From assembly GCA_934097255.1 (NCBI GenBank), contig CAKONT010000010.1, positions 1 through 13,560 on the forward strand: a stretch of DNA of 13,560 nt. Direction: 5' to 3'. The position numbers and the translations under genes are program-made. This document shows positions 1-8,039 of the stretch, in pieces. Under the pieces are notes generated by a model that was not told where the DNA came from, did not search any database, and saw only the letters and a program-made list of their open reading frames with translations. Source of the DNA: an uncultured Bacilli bacterium. GTDB taxonomy: Bacteria; Bacillota_I; Bacilli_A; RF39; UBA660. How positions within the stretch are numbered: position 1 is the stretch's first letter; each line of letters starts with the position of its first letter.

Positions 1-389
1 GTTCTAATAGATGAAAAAAGATTAGGGATTGTTGAAATAAAATCATTTATCTGTGAATAAAGCATTGGAATCATTATTCTAAAAAACAAATACAAAATAA
101 TAATAAATACAAAAAAAACAAATACAGCACCAATTGGTCTTTTAACACCTTTTTCTTGTAAAAAACTAACAAGTGGATCTAAAAGCCAAGCAATAACTAA
201 TCCAATAAAAAATGGTGCTGATACTTTTACAATCGTCCACAAAATTGCAAATATTTTTATCTCTTTAAATAAAATTAAAGAAACAGCAACAATTGCTAAA
301 ATAAGACATATAAACATAATTTTTAAAATGTTTTTTGCTAAGTAAATTACATCGTTAAGATTTTTATAATCTAATTCATTTTTTTTCAC
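1..389 (-). CDS. AI-2E family transporter-like membrane protein, N-terminal part (runs off window)
   Basis: The first 129 residues of a polytopic membrane protein; the C-terminus lies beyond base 1. After a basic N-terminus come a hydrophobic segment at about residues 20-38, a second around 50-70 containing PFFIGLVIAWLLDPLVSFLQ, and a third around 82-100. The order P-hydrophobic-AWLLDPLV-FLQ-K-G-V-R-P is characteristic of the start of the AI-2E/PerM family (PF01594), a group of multi-pass exporters and antiporters whose substrates are mostly unproven. The start is GTG: the frame has a TAA only six codons upstream and no other start codon, and GGTGAT (396-401) serves as the SD. A TGATATACT extended -10 at 408-416 would start the RNA inside the SD, so I doubt it is used. 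The gene follows the terminator of the preceding 54-aa gene. The family call is fairly secure; the substrate is unknown. Confidence 0.8.
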   Translation of the reverse strand, partial: MKKNELDYKNLNDVIYLAKNILKIMFICLILAIVAVSLILFKEIKIFAILWTIVKVSAPFFIGLVIAWLLDPLVSFLQEKGVKRPIGAVFVFFVFIIILYLFFRIMIPMLYSQINDFISTIPNLFSSIR

Positions 390-427
390 ACGCTCATCAC
401 CAACTTAAGTATATCATTAATCAAACT

Positions 428-461
428 AAAAAAAAACCCTAATTAACAACAAATCAGGATT
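428..461 (-). terminator. Intrinsic terminator after the 54-aa gene
   Basis: On the minus strand a 10-bp stem, AATCCTGATT (461-452) with AATTAGGGTT (444-435), holds two G-U pairs and a 7-base loop and is followed by nine T (436-428). It closes the recD2 / 54-aa unit and separates it from the AI-2E-family gene. Confidence 0.75.
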
Positions 462-470
462 ATTTTAATA

Positions 471-635
471 TTATTTACCACACTTTAAGCAGCCACAATC
501 ACATTTGTTTTTTGTCAAAAATCCAGTGACATCTTGAATCATATTTTTTCCTTCTTTAGTATTTAAAAAATACATCAATGCGCCTCCTGCAGCTACTCCA
601 CCCATCATATACATGATATTTTCTAATTTTTTCAT
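471..635 (-). CDS. 54-aa membrane peptide with a cysteine-cluster tail
   Basis: I do not recognise this protein. It has a short basic start (MKKLEN), a glycine/alanine-rich hydrophobic stretch at about residues 8-24 (MYMMGGVAAGGALMYFL), then TKEGKNMIQDV, and ends in CDCGCLKCGK, with Cys 45, 47, 49 and 52. The Gly/Ala-rich helix followed by a T/K-x-G-K sequence is reminiscent of YtxH-type small envelope proteins, but the match is too short to assert. The cysteine tail could bind a metal or form disulfides; this is inference. An in-frame ATG at 683 exists, but it lies inside the end of recD2 without an SD. The ATG at 635 has AGAGGTG six bases before it, so I chose 635. It follows recD2 by 35 bp and is followed by a terminator, so it is probably the last gene of that unit. 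Confidence 0.7.
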   Translation of the reverse strand: MKKLENIMYMMGGVAAGGALMYFLNTKEGKNMIQDVTGFLTKNKCDCGCLKCGK

Positions 636-670
636 ATTTTCACCTCTACCATTATTATGGAAAAAAATTT

Positions 671-2851
671 TTATTTGATACAAGAAATTATAAAATTTTT
701 TAAATTGGTTTTGCGACTAATTTCTTTTTCATTACTAATTGCTCTTTTTAAAGCATCAATTTCGCCAATAATAATAAGATGTTTTTTAGCTCTTGTAGAA
801 GCTGTATAAATTAATTTTCTATATAACATGTTACGATATTCATGAAGCATAGGAATAACAACAACATCAAACTCACTTCCTTGTGATTTATGAATACTAA
901 TAACATATCCAAGTTTAATATTTAAAAAATTATTTGCAGTAAAACGAACAATATTAGAATCAAAATCAACAATCATTTCTTTATTTTTTAAAGAAGACAC
1001 TTTTAAAATCTTACCAATATCACCGTTAAAAATATTTTCATCCACAACATTTACAAGTTCAAGTACCTTATCACCTTCTCTAAAAGTTATACCATTTGCC
1101 GTTATTTCTTGCTTATTAATACTTTTTTTATTAACAAGATTTTGAACAAAATAATTTAACTCATCAATCCCATTATCTCCCTTATAAAGCGGTGCTAAAA
1201 CTTGAAACTTGTCAATTGATAAATCTTTATAATAACATATATAATCATATAATTTTTCCTTAAAATTAGAACTATTTGCAGGAACAAAAGTTAAATCAGA
1301 AGAAGAATTAAATAAAGAAAAATCAAAAACTCCTTTTTGAATATCATGAGCAAATAAATTAATATTAGAATCTTCATCTTGACGATATAACTTTTCTAAA
1401 TTAATAACTGAAACACAACTACTGTCAATAATATCTTTTAAAACTTGTCCTGGACCAACACTTGGTAATTGATTATAATCGCCAATTAATATAATTTTAG
1501 TTTGTTTTTTTAATCCCAATAAAAGATTATACAATAAATATGTATCAACCATACTAGCTTCGTCAACAATAACAAATTTTACATCACTTTTTTTATCTTC
1601 GTTAATACAAAACGTATCATCTTCTTTATTCCATTTTAAAAACCTATGAATCGTTGATGCTTTAAGAGTCGTTTGCTCGCTTATTCTTTTAGAAGCTCTT
1701 CCTGTTGGAGCAAGCAAAGCAAGATTTTTATTTAAATCGTCAAGAGAATACTCATTAATTTCTTGATAAAGTTTACAAATAGCTTTAATAATTGTCGTTT
1801 TACCTGTTCCAGGACCACCGGTTATAACTAAAAAATTACTCTCAATAGCACTTTTTATTGCTTTTAATTGAAGAGGATCATACTTTATTTTAAAATAATC
1901 TTCAACTTTCTCTATCGATTTATTATGTACTTTATAGAGTAAATTACTATTTGCAAGATCAAATATTCTTTTAGCAATATATGACTCTGCTTCATACATT
2001 TTTTTTAAATAATACATATCATTATATAAAACAATATCTCCATTAGAAATTAAAGATGAAACAGATGACAAAATTAACTCGTTATCATCTAAAAATAACA
2101 CTTTATTTGTATAAACAATTATTTCATTGATTGAAAAATAAGTGTTTCCCGTTCTATAAGATAACTCACGCATAACATATTTTATACCTGCTTCTACTCT
2201 TCTTAAATCATTATCTTTTATTTCAAAATTACTGCGAATACTATCAACTTTCTTAAAGCCAATATCAATAATATCATCTATTAAAGTATAAACATTTTCT
2301 AAAACAACATTCATTGCATCATCTTTATAATAATTATATATACTTAATCCATCTTTCGTACTAAAACCTTTTTTATTTAATTCAACAATTATTTTATAAC
2401 TTTTTTGATATTTTACTAAATTATTATAAATGACATCTCTTTGTTTTTTAGTAACTTTAGGCACTAAAAAAAGATTATCAGGAGTTGTCATAATTATTTC
2501 AAGACAGTTATTTCCAAGAACACTTACAATATCACTAGCTTTTTTTAAACCTATTCCTGGGAACAAATTACTAGATAAAAATTCAATAATATTATCTTTA
2601 TCATTTGGTAAAGTTATTTCATAACTAGAAACACTAAATTGTTCCCCATATCTTTCATGAACTGTCATTTCTCCGTTTAAAATATATAAATCTGACTCAT
2701 TTAATAAACCAAAATAACCTGTAAATGTTACTACTTTATTCTTAAAAGATTTATATTCTTCACTAGAATCTTTAACTTTAAATAAACCAACTACATAATT
2801 GTTATTCGACTTAAATATATATTTTTTGAAATTACCTTTAATAAAGCCCAT
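671..2851 (-). CDS. recD2: RecD2-type SF1B DNA helicase (YrrC family)
   Basis: A 5'-3' superfamily 1B helicase that acts on DNA ends and forks in repair, independently of RecBC. The order of elements is: N-terminal OB-like region (about 8-80), helix-hairpin-helix region with FPGIGLKKASDI (97-108) and further HhH-like helices to about 215, Q-motif region near 325-332 (YDPLQLKAI), Walker A GGPGTGKT (345-352), Walker B VDEAS (429-433), motif III GDYNQLPSVGPGQ (457-469), motif IV LYRQ (488-491), motif V ISIHKSQGSEFD (651-662) and motif VI YTASTRAKK (682-690). At 726 aa it is slightly shorter than the roughly 800 aa of Bacillus YrrC. The ATG start follows GAGG by eight bases. The gene lies after the terminator of the 77-aa gene, with its own -10 TATAAT at 2877-2882, and is followed by the 54-aa gene. 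No motif residue looks lost. Confidence 0.95.
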   Translation of the reverse strand: MGFIKGNFKKYIFKSNNNYVVGLFKVKDSSEEYKSFKNKVVTFTGYFGLLNESDLYILNGEMTVHERYGEQFSVSSYEITLPNDKDNIIEFLSSNLFPGIGLKKASDIVSVLGNNCLEIIMTTPDNLFLVPKVTKKQRDVIYNNLVKYQKSYKIIVELNKKGFSTKDGLSIYNYYKDDAMNVVLENVYTLIDDIIDIGFKKVDSIRSNFEIKDNDLRRVEAGIKYVMRELSYRTGNTYFSINEIIVYTNKVLFLDDNELILSSVSSLISNGDIVLYNDMYYLKKMYEAESYIAKRIFDLANSNLLYKVHNKSIEKVEDYFKIKYDPLQLKAIKSAIESNFLVITGGPGTGKTTIIKAICKLYQEINEYSLDDLNKNLALLAPTGRASKRISEQTTLKASTIHRFLKWNKEDDTFCINEDKKSDVKFVIVDEASMVDTYLLYNLLLGLKKQTKIILIGDYNQLPSVGPGQVLKDIIDSSCVSVINLEKLYRQDEDSNINLFAHDIQKGVFDFSLFNSSSDLTFVPANSSNFKEKLYDYICYYKDLSIDKFQVLAPLYKGDNGIDELNYFVQNLVNKKSINKQEITANGITFREGDKVLELVNVVDENIFNGDIGKILKVSSLKNKEMIVDFDSNIVRFTANNFLNIKLGYVISIHKSQGSEFDVVVIPMLHEYRNMLYRKLIYTASTRAKKHLIIIGEIDALKRAISNEKEISRKTNLKNFIISCIK

Positions 2852-2876
2852 CTTTAAATCCTCACTTTTTTCATAT

Positions 2877-2882
2877 ATTATA
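2877..2882 (-). promoter_or_regulatory. Candidate -10 element for recD2
   Basis: TATAAT on the minus strand, followed about ten bases later by the GTGAGG SD of recD2. It sits just after the terminator of the upstream gene. The -35 region at 17 bp (TTTTAA) is poor, so only the -10 is supported. Confidence 0.45.
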
Positions 2883-2901
2883 GCAAAAAAACATTTCTTT
2901 T

Positions 2902-2930
2902 AAAATAAAAAGAACACTATTTGTTCTTTT
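2902..2930 (-). terminator. Intrinsic terminator overlapping the stop of the 77-aa gene
   Basis: Minus-strand stem AAAAGAACA (2930-2922) with TGTTCTTTT (2916-2908), a 5-base loop carrying the TAG stop codon of the 77-aa gene, then a T-rich tail. It separates that gene from recD2. Confidence 0.75.
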
Positions 2931-3150
2931 CAATGATTAAGCTTAAGACTTTTTTTATAGTATCTTCATCCCCAACACCAACAACTTCATCATCTAAATC
3001 ATAAAGAAGTGTCACTGCGGATGGATCATTTATTTGAGAAGCATAAATATATTTATTATTTTTATATTCAACTTTATCAATAACCATATATTCTATCCCA
3101 TCAAGTAAAAGTGTCTCAACATCAACCATCTCTTCTTTTTCTTCATTCAT
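2917..3150 (-). CDS. DUF1292-like small acidic protein
   Basis: A 77-aa acidic protein without signal peptide or membrane segment. The layout, an acidic leader then LLLDGIEYMVIDKVEYKNNKYIYASQINDP, a strand, and acidic DLDDEVVGVGDEDTIKKV, resembles the DUF1292 family (Bacillus YrzB), in which a short beta-rich domain reads an acidic 'DE-G-x-Y' segment followed by an aromatic K/N-x-YIY strand. The biochemical role of that family is unknown. Its ATG overlaps the TGA of the 116-aa gene (ATGA), and the SD GAAAGG lies inside that gene, so the two are likely translationally coupled. In Bacillus the DUF1292 gene sits beside ruvX; neither ruvX nor ireB is here. Family assignment is from pattern only. 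Confidence 0.6.
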   Translation of the reverse strand: MNEEKEEMVDVETLLLDGIEYMVIDKVEYKNNKYIYASQINDPSAVTLLYDLDDEVVGVGDEDTIKKVLSLIIEKNK

Positions 3151-3497
3151 AATTGTTTACCTTTCTCATTTTTTTCAAATTGATCAAAATATGGATCTTG
3201 GTCTTTTAACTCTTCGATATAATAATCATATAACTTTTGCTTTTCATCGACAGATAATTTTTTACCAAGAATTTCTTCATATTCATTTACTTGTTTTGTA
3301 GCTTCCTCATAAATAGGTTTATAATGATTAGAATAGTCATCTACTTTTTTTGAAATATTTTCAAAAGCTACTTTTCCCACTACAAGCATAGAAGCAAGAG
3401 CTAATGCTCCATAAACTCTTTGTGCCTTTTCAGACAATCTTATCTTTTTTTTAGATGTATCCTTTTTATTTTTTCCAACATAAACTAATCTTTTCAT
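3147..3497 (-). CDS. 116-aa single-pass membrane protein, unknown function
   Basis: Not recognised. A strongly basic N-terminal third (KRLVYVGKNKKDTSKKK) precedes one hydrophobic segment at about residues 29-45 (YGALALASMLVVGKVAF); the rest is a charged, probably helical domain rich in Glu, Lys and Tyr with a predicted outside orientation by the positive-inside rule. A clear SD, GGAGG (3504-3508), stands six bases before the ATG, and a TGATATAAT extended -10 lies at 3529-3537. It is the first gene of a two-gene unit and overlaps the DUF1292-like gene by four bases. The coupling suggests that the two products act together or are needed in equal amounts; nothing in the sequence says how. Confidence 0.8.
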   Translation of the reverse strand: MKRLVYVGKNKKDTSKKKIRLSEKAQRVYGALALASMLVVGKVAFENISKKVDDYSNHYKPIYEEATKQVNEYEEILGKKLSVDEKQKLYDYYIEELKDQDPYFDQFEKNEKGKQL

Positions 3498-3503
3498 GAA
3501 ATT

Positions 3504-3537
3504 CCTCCGTCTTATATCATATAATTAGATTATATCA
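3504..3537 (-). promoter_or_regulatory. Extended -10 promoter and SD of the 116-aa / 77-aa unit
   Basis: TGATATAAT at 3537-3529 (extended -10) begins right after the T-tract of the mtaB terminator; the consensus SD GGAGG is at 3508-3504. The -35 region falls in the terminator's T-run, which fits a promoter that relies on the extended -10. Confidence 0.55.
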
Positions 3538-3576
3538 AAAAAAAAAAAAAAAGACAAAACATTGATTTTGTCTTTA
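3538..3576 (-). terminator. Intrinsic terminator after mtaB
   Basis: A perfect 10-bp minus-strand stem, AAAGACAAAA with TTTTGTCTTT, with a 6-base loop, followed by a run of more than ten T. A strong terminator for the 297-aa gene / mtaB unit. Confidence 0.9.
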
Positions 3577-3584
3577 TAAGCTTT

Positions 3585-4832
3585 TTATAACATATCTTTT
3601 TCAATCGTTACTTTATATATTTCATTTTCTTTTAACTTATCTTTTATTTTTAAATAGATATAATTACTTGTATGTCCATAAGAATATTCTTCATCTACTT
3701 TTTCGATTAAAACCTCTTCTTCTTTGCCAATAAAAGATGTTTTGTATTTATCCTCTAAAATGTTTGACAAATTAAGTAATTTTTTTGCTCTTTCCTTTTT
3801 TATTTTTCCATCAACTTGATCTTTCATTCCCGCTGCCATCGTACCTTCTCTTCTAGAATATGGAAAAACATGTAATTTAGCAAATCCTATTTCCTTAATA
3901 AAATTATACATCTCATCAAAATCATCATCTGTTTCAGACGGAAAACCAACAATAACATCAGTTGTTATAGCTATGTCATTTCTTTTTTGTCTTATTTTTT
4001 CGATATGCTTTTTAAATTCTTCTTTAGTATATTTACGATTCATTTTTTTTAAAATATTAGCACTTCCACTTTGTAATGGAATATGAATTTGATTACAAAT
4101 AATTCTATTGTCAAGAAGTGAAATAAAGTCATCTGTTAATTCCGTTATTTCAATAGATGATATTCTAATTCTTTTTAAACCCGGTATTTCTAGAATACTT
4201 TTAAGTAGTGTTGCAAAATTAGTATTTATATCAACGCCATAATTTCCCGTATGAATACCTGTTAAAACTATTTCTTTATATCCATTATTAACAAGAGAAG
4301 TTATTTCACTTATGACCTTATCAAATTCTTTTGATCTACATCTTCCCCTTACATACGGAATAATGCAATACGTACAAAAGTTTTCACACCCATCTTGAAT
4401 TTTTACAAATGCCCTTGTTCTTTTTTCAAGATTATCTATTTCCATATCTTCAAAAGGACAACTTGTTATATCATCATTTATAATTATTTGCTTTTTTTCT
4501 TTTAAAAATTCTTCAACTAAAGAAACAACTTTACTTTTATTATGATTTCCAATTACAATATCGACATCTTTAAAATCATATGACTTAGTGCTTTCAACAA
4601 AACAACCACATACCACTAAAACACTATCAGGATAAGTATTTTTAATATGATTTATCATTTTTCTACTCTTACTATCAGCATTATTGGTAACTGTACAAGT
4701 ATTTATAACATATATATCACATTGTTTGTTATAATCTTCTATTTCATAACCTTTTTCTTTAAATTTACTAATAATATATTCACACTCGTAAAGATTAACT
4801 TTACATCCTAAACTACATACTCCAACTTTCAT
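3585..4832 (-). CDS. mtaB: tRNA (N6-threonylcarbamoyladenosine(37)-C2)-methylthiotransferase MtaB
   Basis: A radical-SAM methylthiotransferase that converts t6A37 to ms2t6A37 in ANN-decoding tRNAs (the Bacillus YqeV activity). The N-terminal UPF0004 domain has the three cluster-binding cysteines C10 (SLGCKVN), C46 (INTCTVT) and C75 or C77 (VVCGC). The radical-SAM CxxxCxxC is C149, C153 and C156 (GCENFCTYC), followed by IPYVRGRCRS. A C-terminal TRAM-like region covers about 350-415. The start SLGCKVN and the 415-aa length fit MtaB rather than MiaB or RimO. No Shine-Dalgarno sequence is visible upstream: the 17 bases after the preceding stop are T-rich, with a weak hairpin plus seven T at 4841-4863. 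Expression may depend on coupling to the 297-aa gene. A strong terminator follows. Confidence 0.93.
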   Translation of the reverse strand: MKVGVCSLGCKVNLYECEYIISKFKEKGYEIEDYNKQCDIYVINTCTVTNNADSKSRKMINHIKNTYPDSVLVVCGCFVESTKSYDFKDVDIVIGNHNKSKVVSLVEEFLKEKKQIIINDDITSCPFEDMEIDNLEKRTRAFVKIQDGCENFCTYCIIPYVRGRCRSKEFDKVISEITSLVNNGYKEIVLTGIHTGNYGVDINTNFATLLKSILEIPGLKRIRISSIEITELTDDFISLLDNRIICNQIHIPLQSGSANILKKMNRKYTKEEFKKHIEKIRQKRNDIAITTDVIVGFPSETDDDFDEMYNFIKEIGFAKLHVFPYSRREGTMAAGMKDQVDGKIKKERAKKLLNLSNILEDKYKTSFIGKEEEVLIEKVDEEYSYGHTSNYIYLKIKDKLKENEIYKVTIEKDML

Positions 4833-4849
4833 AACATTTTAAAAAAAGA

Positions 4850-5743
4850 CTATTTCAATCTTTCTTTAAGTTTTTTCAACTCCTTTAAAAACTCCTCAGT
4901 TTTTCTTATTTCTGTTTCTAATTCTCTAATATCTATTGTTTCGCCAAAATCGTTATACTCTTTTTTAAATAAGAATTCTTTTTTTACACCATAAACAGGA
5001 GATATAACTTCTGACTTTTTAAAAGTTTTATCATCACTATAAGGCTTTTTCTTATCAGAAGGAAGAGTAACCTTAACAATGTCTCCTTCTACAACACCCA
5101 TTTTCTCTATGGCATTAATATAATCTCTTTTTTCCGCTGGCAAATCAGCTTTTTTAGTACTTTTTATCGATTCATCATATAAAACAACTTTGTCATTTTC
5201 ATAAATTTTATCATACGAGTCCTCTGGAACTGTCTTTTTTATATGATCTTTAAATAATTCCTCCATCGTAATAGGTTCATTTCCTTCATCGATAAGTAAT
5301 TTATCATTTGTTTCGTCAACATTTATATTAGAACTTTTTAATTCATCGTAACTAATAATTGAACTTTCTTCCTGCATTTTTTCAAAATACGTTGGTCCAT
5401 CACTTTTTTTATCTTCGTAAACCATTTTCTTTGCAGCTTCTTCAATTGCCTTTTTAGCTTCTAACTTAGCCTGTTCTTTTTCATCTTCGATTACTTTTTC
5501 ATCTTTTTCATTGCTTTCAACATAATCTTTAGGTTCTGGTGGTAAACTACTTTCAAATACATCATTTGAATCAAAATTTGATGCTTCTTCATCAAAAAAA
5601 TAATCATCATCTAAATCTTCATACTTTTTATTATATTTTTTTTCTAAAATAATAACAATTGTCAAAGCAAGCATTAAAATTGCAATAATTATCACAACTA
5701 TATATATATTATCTATTCCAATACTGTCAATAAAATCTTTCAT
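4850..5743 (-). CDS. 297-aa N-terminally anchored acidic protein, unknown function
   Basis: Not recognised. One membrane segment at about residues 12-33 (NIYIVVIIIAILMLALTIVIIL) is followed by KKYNKK, so the rest most likely lies in the cytoplasm. Then come a very acidic disordered-looking stretch (40-90), a short Lys/Glu/Ala helix (about 88-108), a middle part with ITMEELFKDHIKKTVPEDSY, a compact-looking region around 205-250 ending in FKKSEVISPVYG (241-252), and a C-terminal charged helix (271-297) that could form a coiled coil. The architecture resembles Bacilli membrane-tethered scaffold proteins but does not identify one. A longer frame from TTG at 5770 exists; I prefer ATG 5743 because AGGGGTGAT stands just before it. 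It is the first gene of a unit with mtaB. Confidence 0.7.
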   Translation of the reverse strand: MKDFIDSIGIDNIYIVVIIIAILMLALTIVIILEKKYNKKYEDLDDDYFFDEEASNFDSNDVFESSLPPEPKDYVESNEKDEKVIEDEKEQAKLEAKKAIEEAAKKMVYEDKKSDGPTYFEKMQEESSIISYDELKSSNINVDETNDKLLIDEGNEPITMEELFKDHIKKTVPEDSYDKIYENDKVVLYDESIKSTKKADLPAEKRDYINAIEKMGVVEGDIVKVTLPSDKKKPYSDDKTFKKSEVISPVYGVKKEFLFKKEYNDFGETIDIRELETEIRKTEEFLKELKKLKERLK

Positions 5744-5775
5744 AAAATACAAATCACCCCTTAAAGACAACTATT

Positions 5776-5784
5776 ATTCTAACA
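5776..5784 (-). promoter_or_regulatory. Candidate extended -10 for the 297-aa gene / mtaB unit
   Basis: TGTTAGAAT on the minus strand (TGnTAGAAT), 32 bases before the ATG at 5743 and downstream of the clpB terminator. No good -35 is visible. The surrounding DNA is nearly all A/T, so chance matches are likely. Confidence 0.35.
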
Positions 5785-5846
5785 TAAATAAGAAAAAATT
5801 TAAATAATTATTTTATAGATATTTTTATTATCTATAATTACATAAT

Positions 5847-5884
5847 AAAAACTTATAAAGTAGCTCTTTACTTTATAAGTTTTT
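5847..5884 (-). terminator. Intrinsic terminator after clpB
   Basis: A perfect 16-bp inverted repeat: AAAAACTTATAAAGTA (5847-5862) with TACTTTATAAGTTTTT (5869-5884) around the loop GCTCTT. The minus-strand product ends in T5 plus further T-rich sequence. It begins two bases after the clpB stop codon. Confidence 0.9.
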
Positions 5885-5886
5885 TA

Positions 5887-7983
5887 TTAGTCAATCTTAA
5901 ATTCATTGTTTAAAAAGTCAACAGTAATTTGCGTATTAGGTTTTATTTCGTTATTAATAAGTTTTTTCGCAATTAAAGTCTCAAGCTTATTATTAACAAG
6001 TCTTTTTAGTGGTCTTGCACCATAATACTCATCATATCCATTGTCTATAAAATATTTTTTTGCATTATCAGTTAATTTAATTGTAACATTTATATCAACT
6101 AATCTTTTTTCTATTTCACTTATAATCTTATCAAGAATCTCATTTAAATCTTTCTTAGAAAGTTTATTAAATATAATTATTTCATCAAGTCTATTTAAAA
6201 ACTCTGGTCTAAAATATTTAGTTAATTCACTTTGTACTTTATCATCTTCATTATTAATGATATATTCACTACCAACATTTGATGTCATTATAATAATTGT
6301 GTTTTTGAAATTAACTGTTCGTCCATTTGAATCAGTAAGTCTTCCCTCATCAAGGATTTGTAAAAGTAAATTAAGAACATCTGGATGAGCTTTTTCAATC
6401 TCATCAAAAAGTACTATTGAATATGGATTTCTTCTTACCTTTTCAGTTAATTGTCCACCCTCTTCATATCCAACATAACCCGGTGCTGCTCCTATTAATC
6501 TTGAAACAGAATACTTTTCCATATATTCACTCATATCAATTCTAACCATGTGATGTTCATCGTCAAAAAGTTCATAAGCAAGACTTCTTGCGACCTCTGT
6601 TTTACCTACTCCTGTTGGACCTAAAAACATAAATGATCCAATTGGTCTTTCGGGATCTTTAATACCACTTCTTGAACGAATTATCGCATCAGCTACAAGT
6701 TTTAAAGCTTTATCTTGACCTTTAATACGTTTTCTTAAATTATCTTCAAGGTGAAGTATTTTATCTTTTTCACTACTCATAAGTTTTGAAACTGGTATAT
6801 TTGTCCATTTACTAATAACATTTGTTATATCTTCACTTGTTACAGTATCAGATAAAATACCTTCATTTCCTTTTTTAGATAATTCATCTAGTTTTTGTCT
6901 AAGATTAGGCAAAGTACCATTTTTAATCCTAGCAGCTTTTTCTAAGTCGTAATTATTTTTAGCCTCTTCAAATTCAAATGTATATTTTGAAATATCAGAT
7001 TTAATCTTTTTAATCTCTTCGTTTATAGATTTTTCTTCTTTCCACTTAGCACTAAGTTCTTCTTCTTTTTCTTTTAAAGAGGAAAGTTCACTATCTATTT
7101 TTTCAAGTCTTTTAATAGAAAGTTCATCTTTTTCTTTTTTCAAAGCTTGCTTTTCTATTTGAAGAGTTAATATTTTTCTTGTTATTTCATCAAGAGACGT
7201 TGGGACACTATCCATTTGAACTCTTATAGTAGCACACGCTTCATCAAGAAGATCTATTGCTTTATCTGGCAAAAATCTATCTGTTATGTATCTATTTGAA
7301 AGTGTTGCAGCACTTATTATTGCCTTATCTTGAATTGTAACACCATGATATATTTCAAATCTTTCTTTTAAACCACGAAGTATTGTAATTGTATCGGAAA
7401 CAGTAGGTTCAGAAATAGTAACTTTTTGAAATCTACGTTCAAGAGCACCATCTTTTTCGATATACATTCTATACTCATTTAATGTCGTCGCACCGATAAC
7501 ATGAATTTCTCCACGAGCAAGCATTGGTTTTAAAATATTTCCAGTATCCATTGCACCTTCAACGGCACCGGTACCTACAATTAAATGAATTTCATCAATA
7601 AACATTATTAAATTGCCTTCACTTTTTTTGACTTCATCAAGCACTTTTTTTAGTCTTTCTTCAAACTCACCACGATACTTAGCTCCAGCAATTAAAGATG
7701 CCATATTCAATTCCCAAATTGTTTTATTTTTTAAACACTCTGGAACATCACCTTTAACAATTCTTTGAGCAAGTCCTTCAACTATCGCTGTTTTACCTAC
7801 TCCTGGTTCACCAATAAGTACGGGATTATTTTTTGTTTTTCTTGATAAAATTCTTGTGATACTACGAATTTCTTCATCACGACCAATTATTGGATCGATT
7901 TTATGATTTTTAACATCTTCATTTATATTACGTCCATATTTTTCTAAAACGTTTTCATTTTCTTCATTATTTTGATTAAACAT
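5887..7983 (-). CDS. clpB: ClpB protein disaggregase lacking the N-terminal domain
   Basis: A hexameric AAA+ disaggregase that works with DnaK to dissolve protein aggregates. The first AAA module has Walker A GEPGVGKT (58-65) and Walker B MFIDE (127-131). The middle coiled coil (about 255-380), with [12 protein letters not shown] and [12 protein letters not shown], is the ClpB-specific M-domain and rules out ClpC and ClpA. The second AAA module has Walker A GPTGVGKT (455-462), Walker B VLFDE (524-528), sensor MTSNVGS (566-572) and [11 protein letters not shown] (591-601). The C-terminal D2-small region ends normally. I see no ClpP-docking IGF/IGL tripeptide. At 698 aa it lacks the ~150-aa Clp-N repeats of ordinary ClpB (~860 aa). 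The start is fixed by GGAGG eight bases upstream and a promoter immediately before, so the absence is genuine and not a miscalled start. Mollicute ClpB proteins are similarly short. CIRCE implies HrcA control. Confidence 0.95.
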   Translation of the reverse strand: MFNQNNEENENVLEKYGRNINEDVKNHKIDPIIGRDEEIRSITRILSRKTKNNPVLIGEPGVGKTAIVEGLAQRIVKGDVPECLKNKTIWELNMASLIAGAKYRGEFEERLKKVLDEVKKSEGNLIMFIDEIHLIVGTGAVEGAMDTGNILKPMLARGEIHVIGATTLNEYRMYIEKDGALERRFQKVTISEPTVSDTITILRGLKERFEIYHGVTIQDKAIISAATLSNRYITDRFLPDKAIDLLDEACATIRVQMDSVPTSLDEITRKILTLQIEKQALKKEKDELSIKRLEKIDSELSSLKEKEEELSAKWKEEKSINEEIKKIKSDISKYTFEFEEAKNNYDLEKAARIKNGTLPNLRQKLDELSKKGNEGILSDTVTSEDITNVISKWTNIPVSKLMSSEKDKILHLEDNLRKRIKGQDKALKLVADAIIRSRSGIKDPERPIGSFMFLGPTGVGKTEVARSLAYELFDDEHHMVRIDMSEYMEKYSVSRLIGAAPGYVGYEEGGQLTEKVRRNPYSIVLFDEIEKAHPDVLNLLLQILDEGRLTDSNGRTVNFKNTIIIMTSNVGSEYIINNEDDKVQSELTKYFRPEFLNRLDEIIIFNKLSKKDLNEILDKIISEIEKRLVDINVTIKLTDNAKKYFIDNGYDEYYGARPLKRLVNNKLETLIAKKLINNEIKPNTQITVDFLNNEFKID

Positions 7984-8011
7984 AACTCATTCCTCCTTAT
8001 TAACATAAAAT

Positions 8012-8039
8012 ATTATACTCAATTATTAGCACTTGTCAA
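8012..8039 (-). promoter_or_regulatory. Sigma-A promoter of clpB
   Basis: Minus-strand TTGACA (8039-8034) and TATAAT (8017-8012) with a 16-bp spacer, both consensus hexamers; the leader runs to GGAGG (7996-7992) and the ATG at 7983. The -35 and half of the spacer lie within the CIRCE operator. Confidence 0.9.

Noticed and set aside
2430..2624. Plus-strand open frame of 64 codons
   Set aside because: It lies wholly inside recD2 on the other strand, with no SD or family resemblance; a shadow of the real gene.
3147..3150. Possible use of TGA as tryptophan (code 4), given the mollicute-like ClpB
   Set aside because: TGA ends the 116-aa gene in an ATGA overlap, Trp is TGG where I checked, and all conserved proteins read through with the standard bacterial code.
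5815..5835. AT-only inverted repeat ATAGATA ... TATCTAT beside the clpB terminator
   Set aside because: All A/T, 7-bp arms, no T-tract or conserved partner; such repeats are expected by chance in DNA this AT-rich.
6041..6388. Plus-strand open frame of 115 codons
   Set aside because: Antisense to the second AAA module of clpB, which is intact; the Ile/Leu/Ser-rich product is typical of a reversed coding strand.
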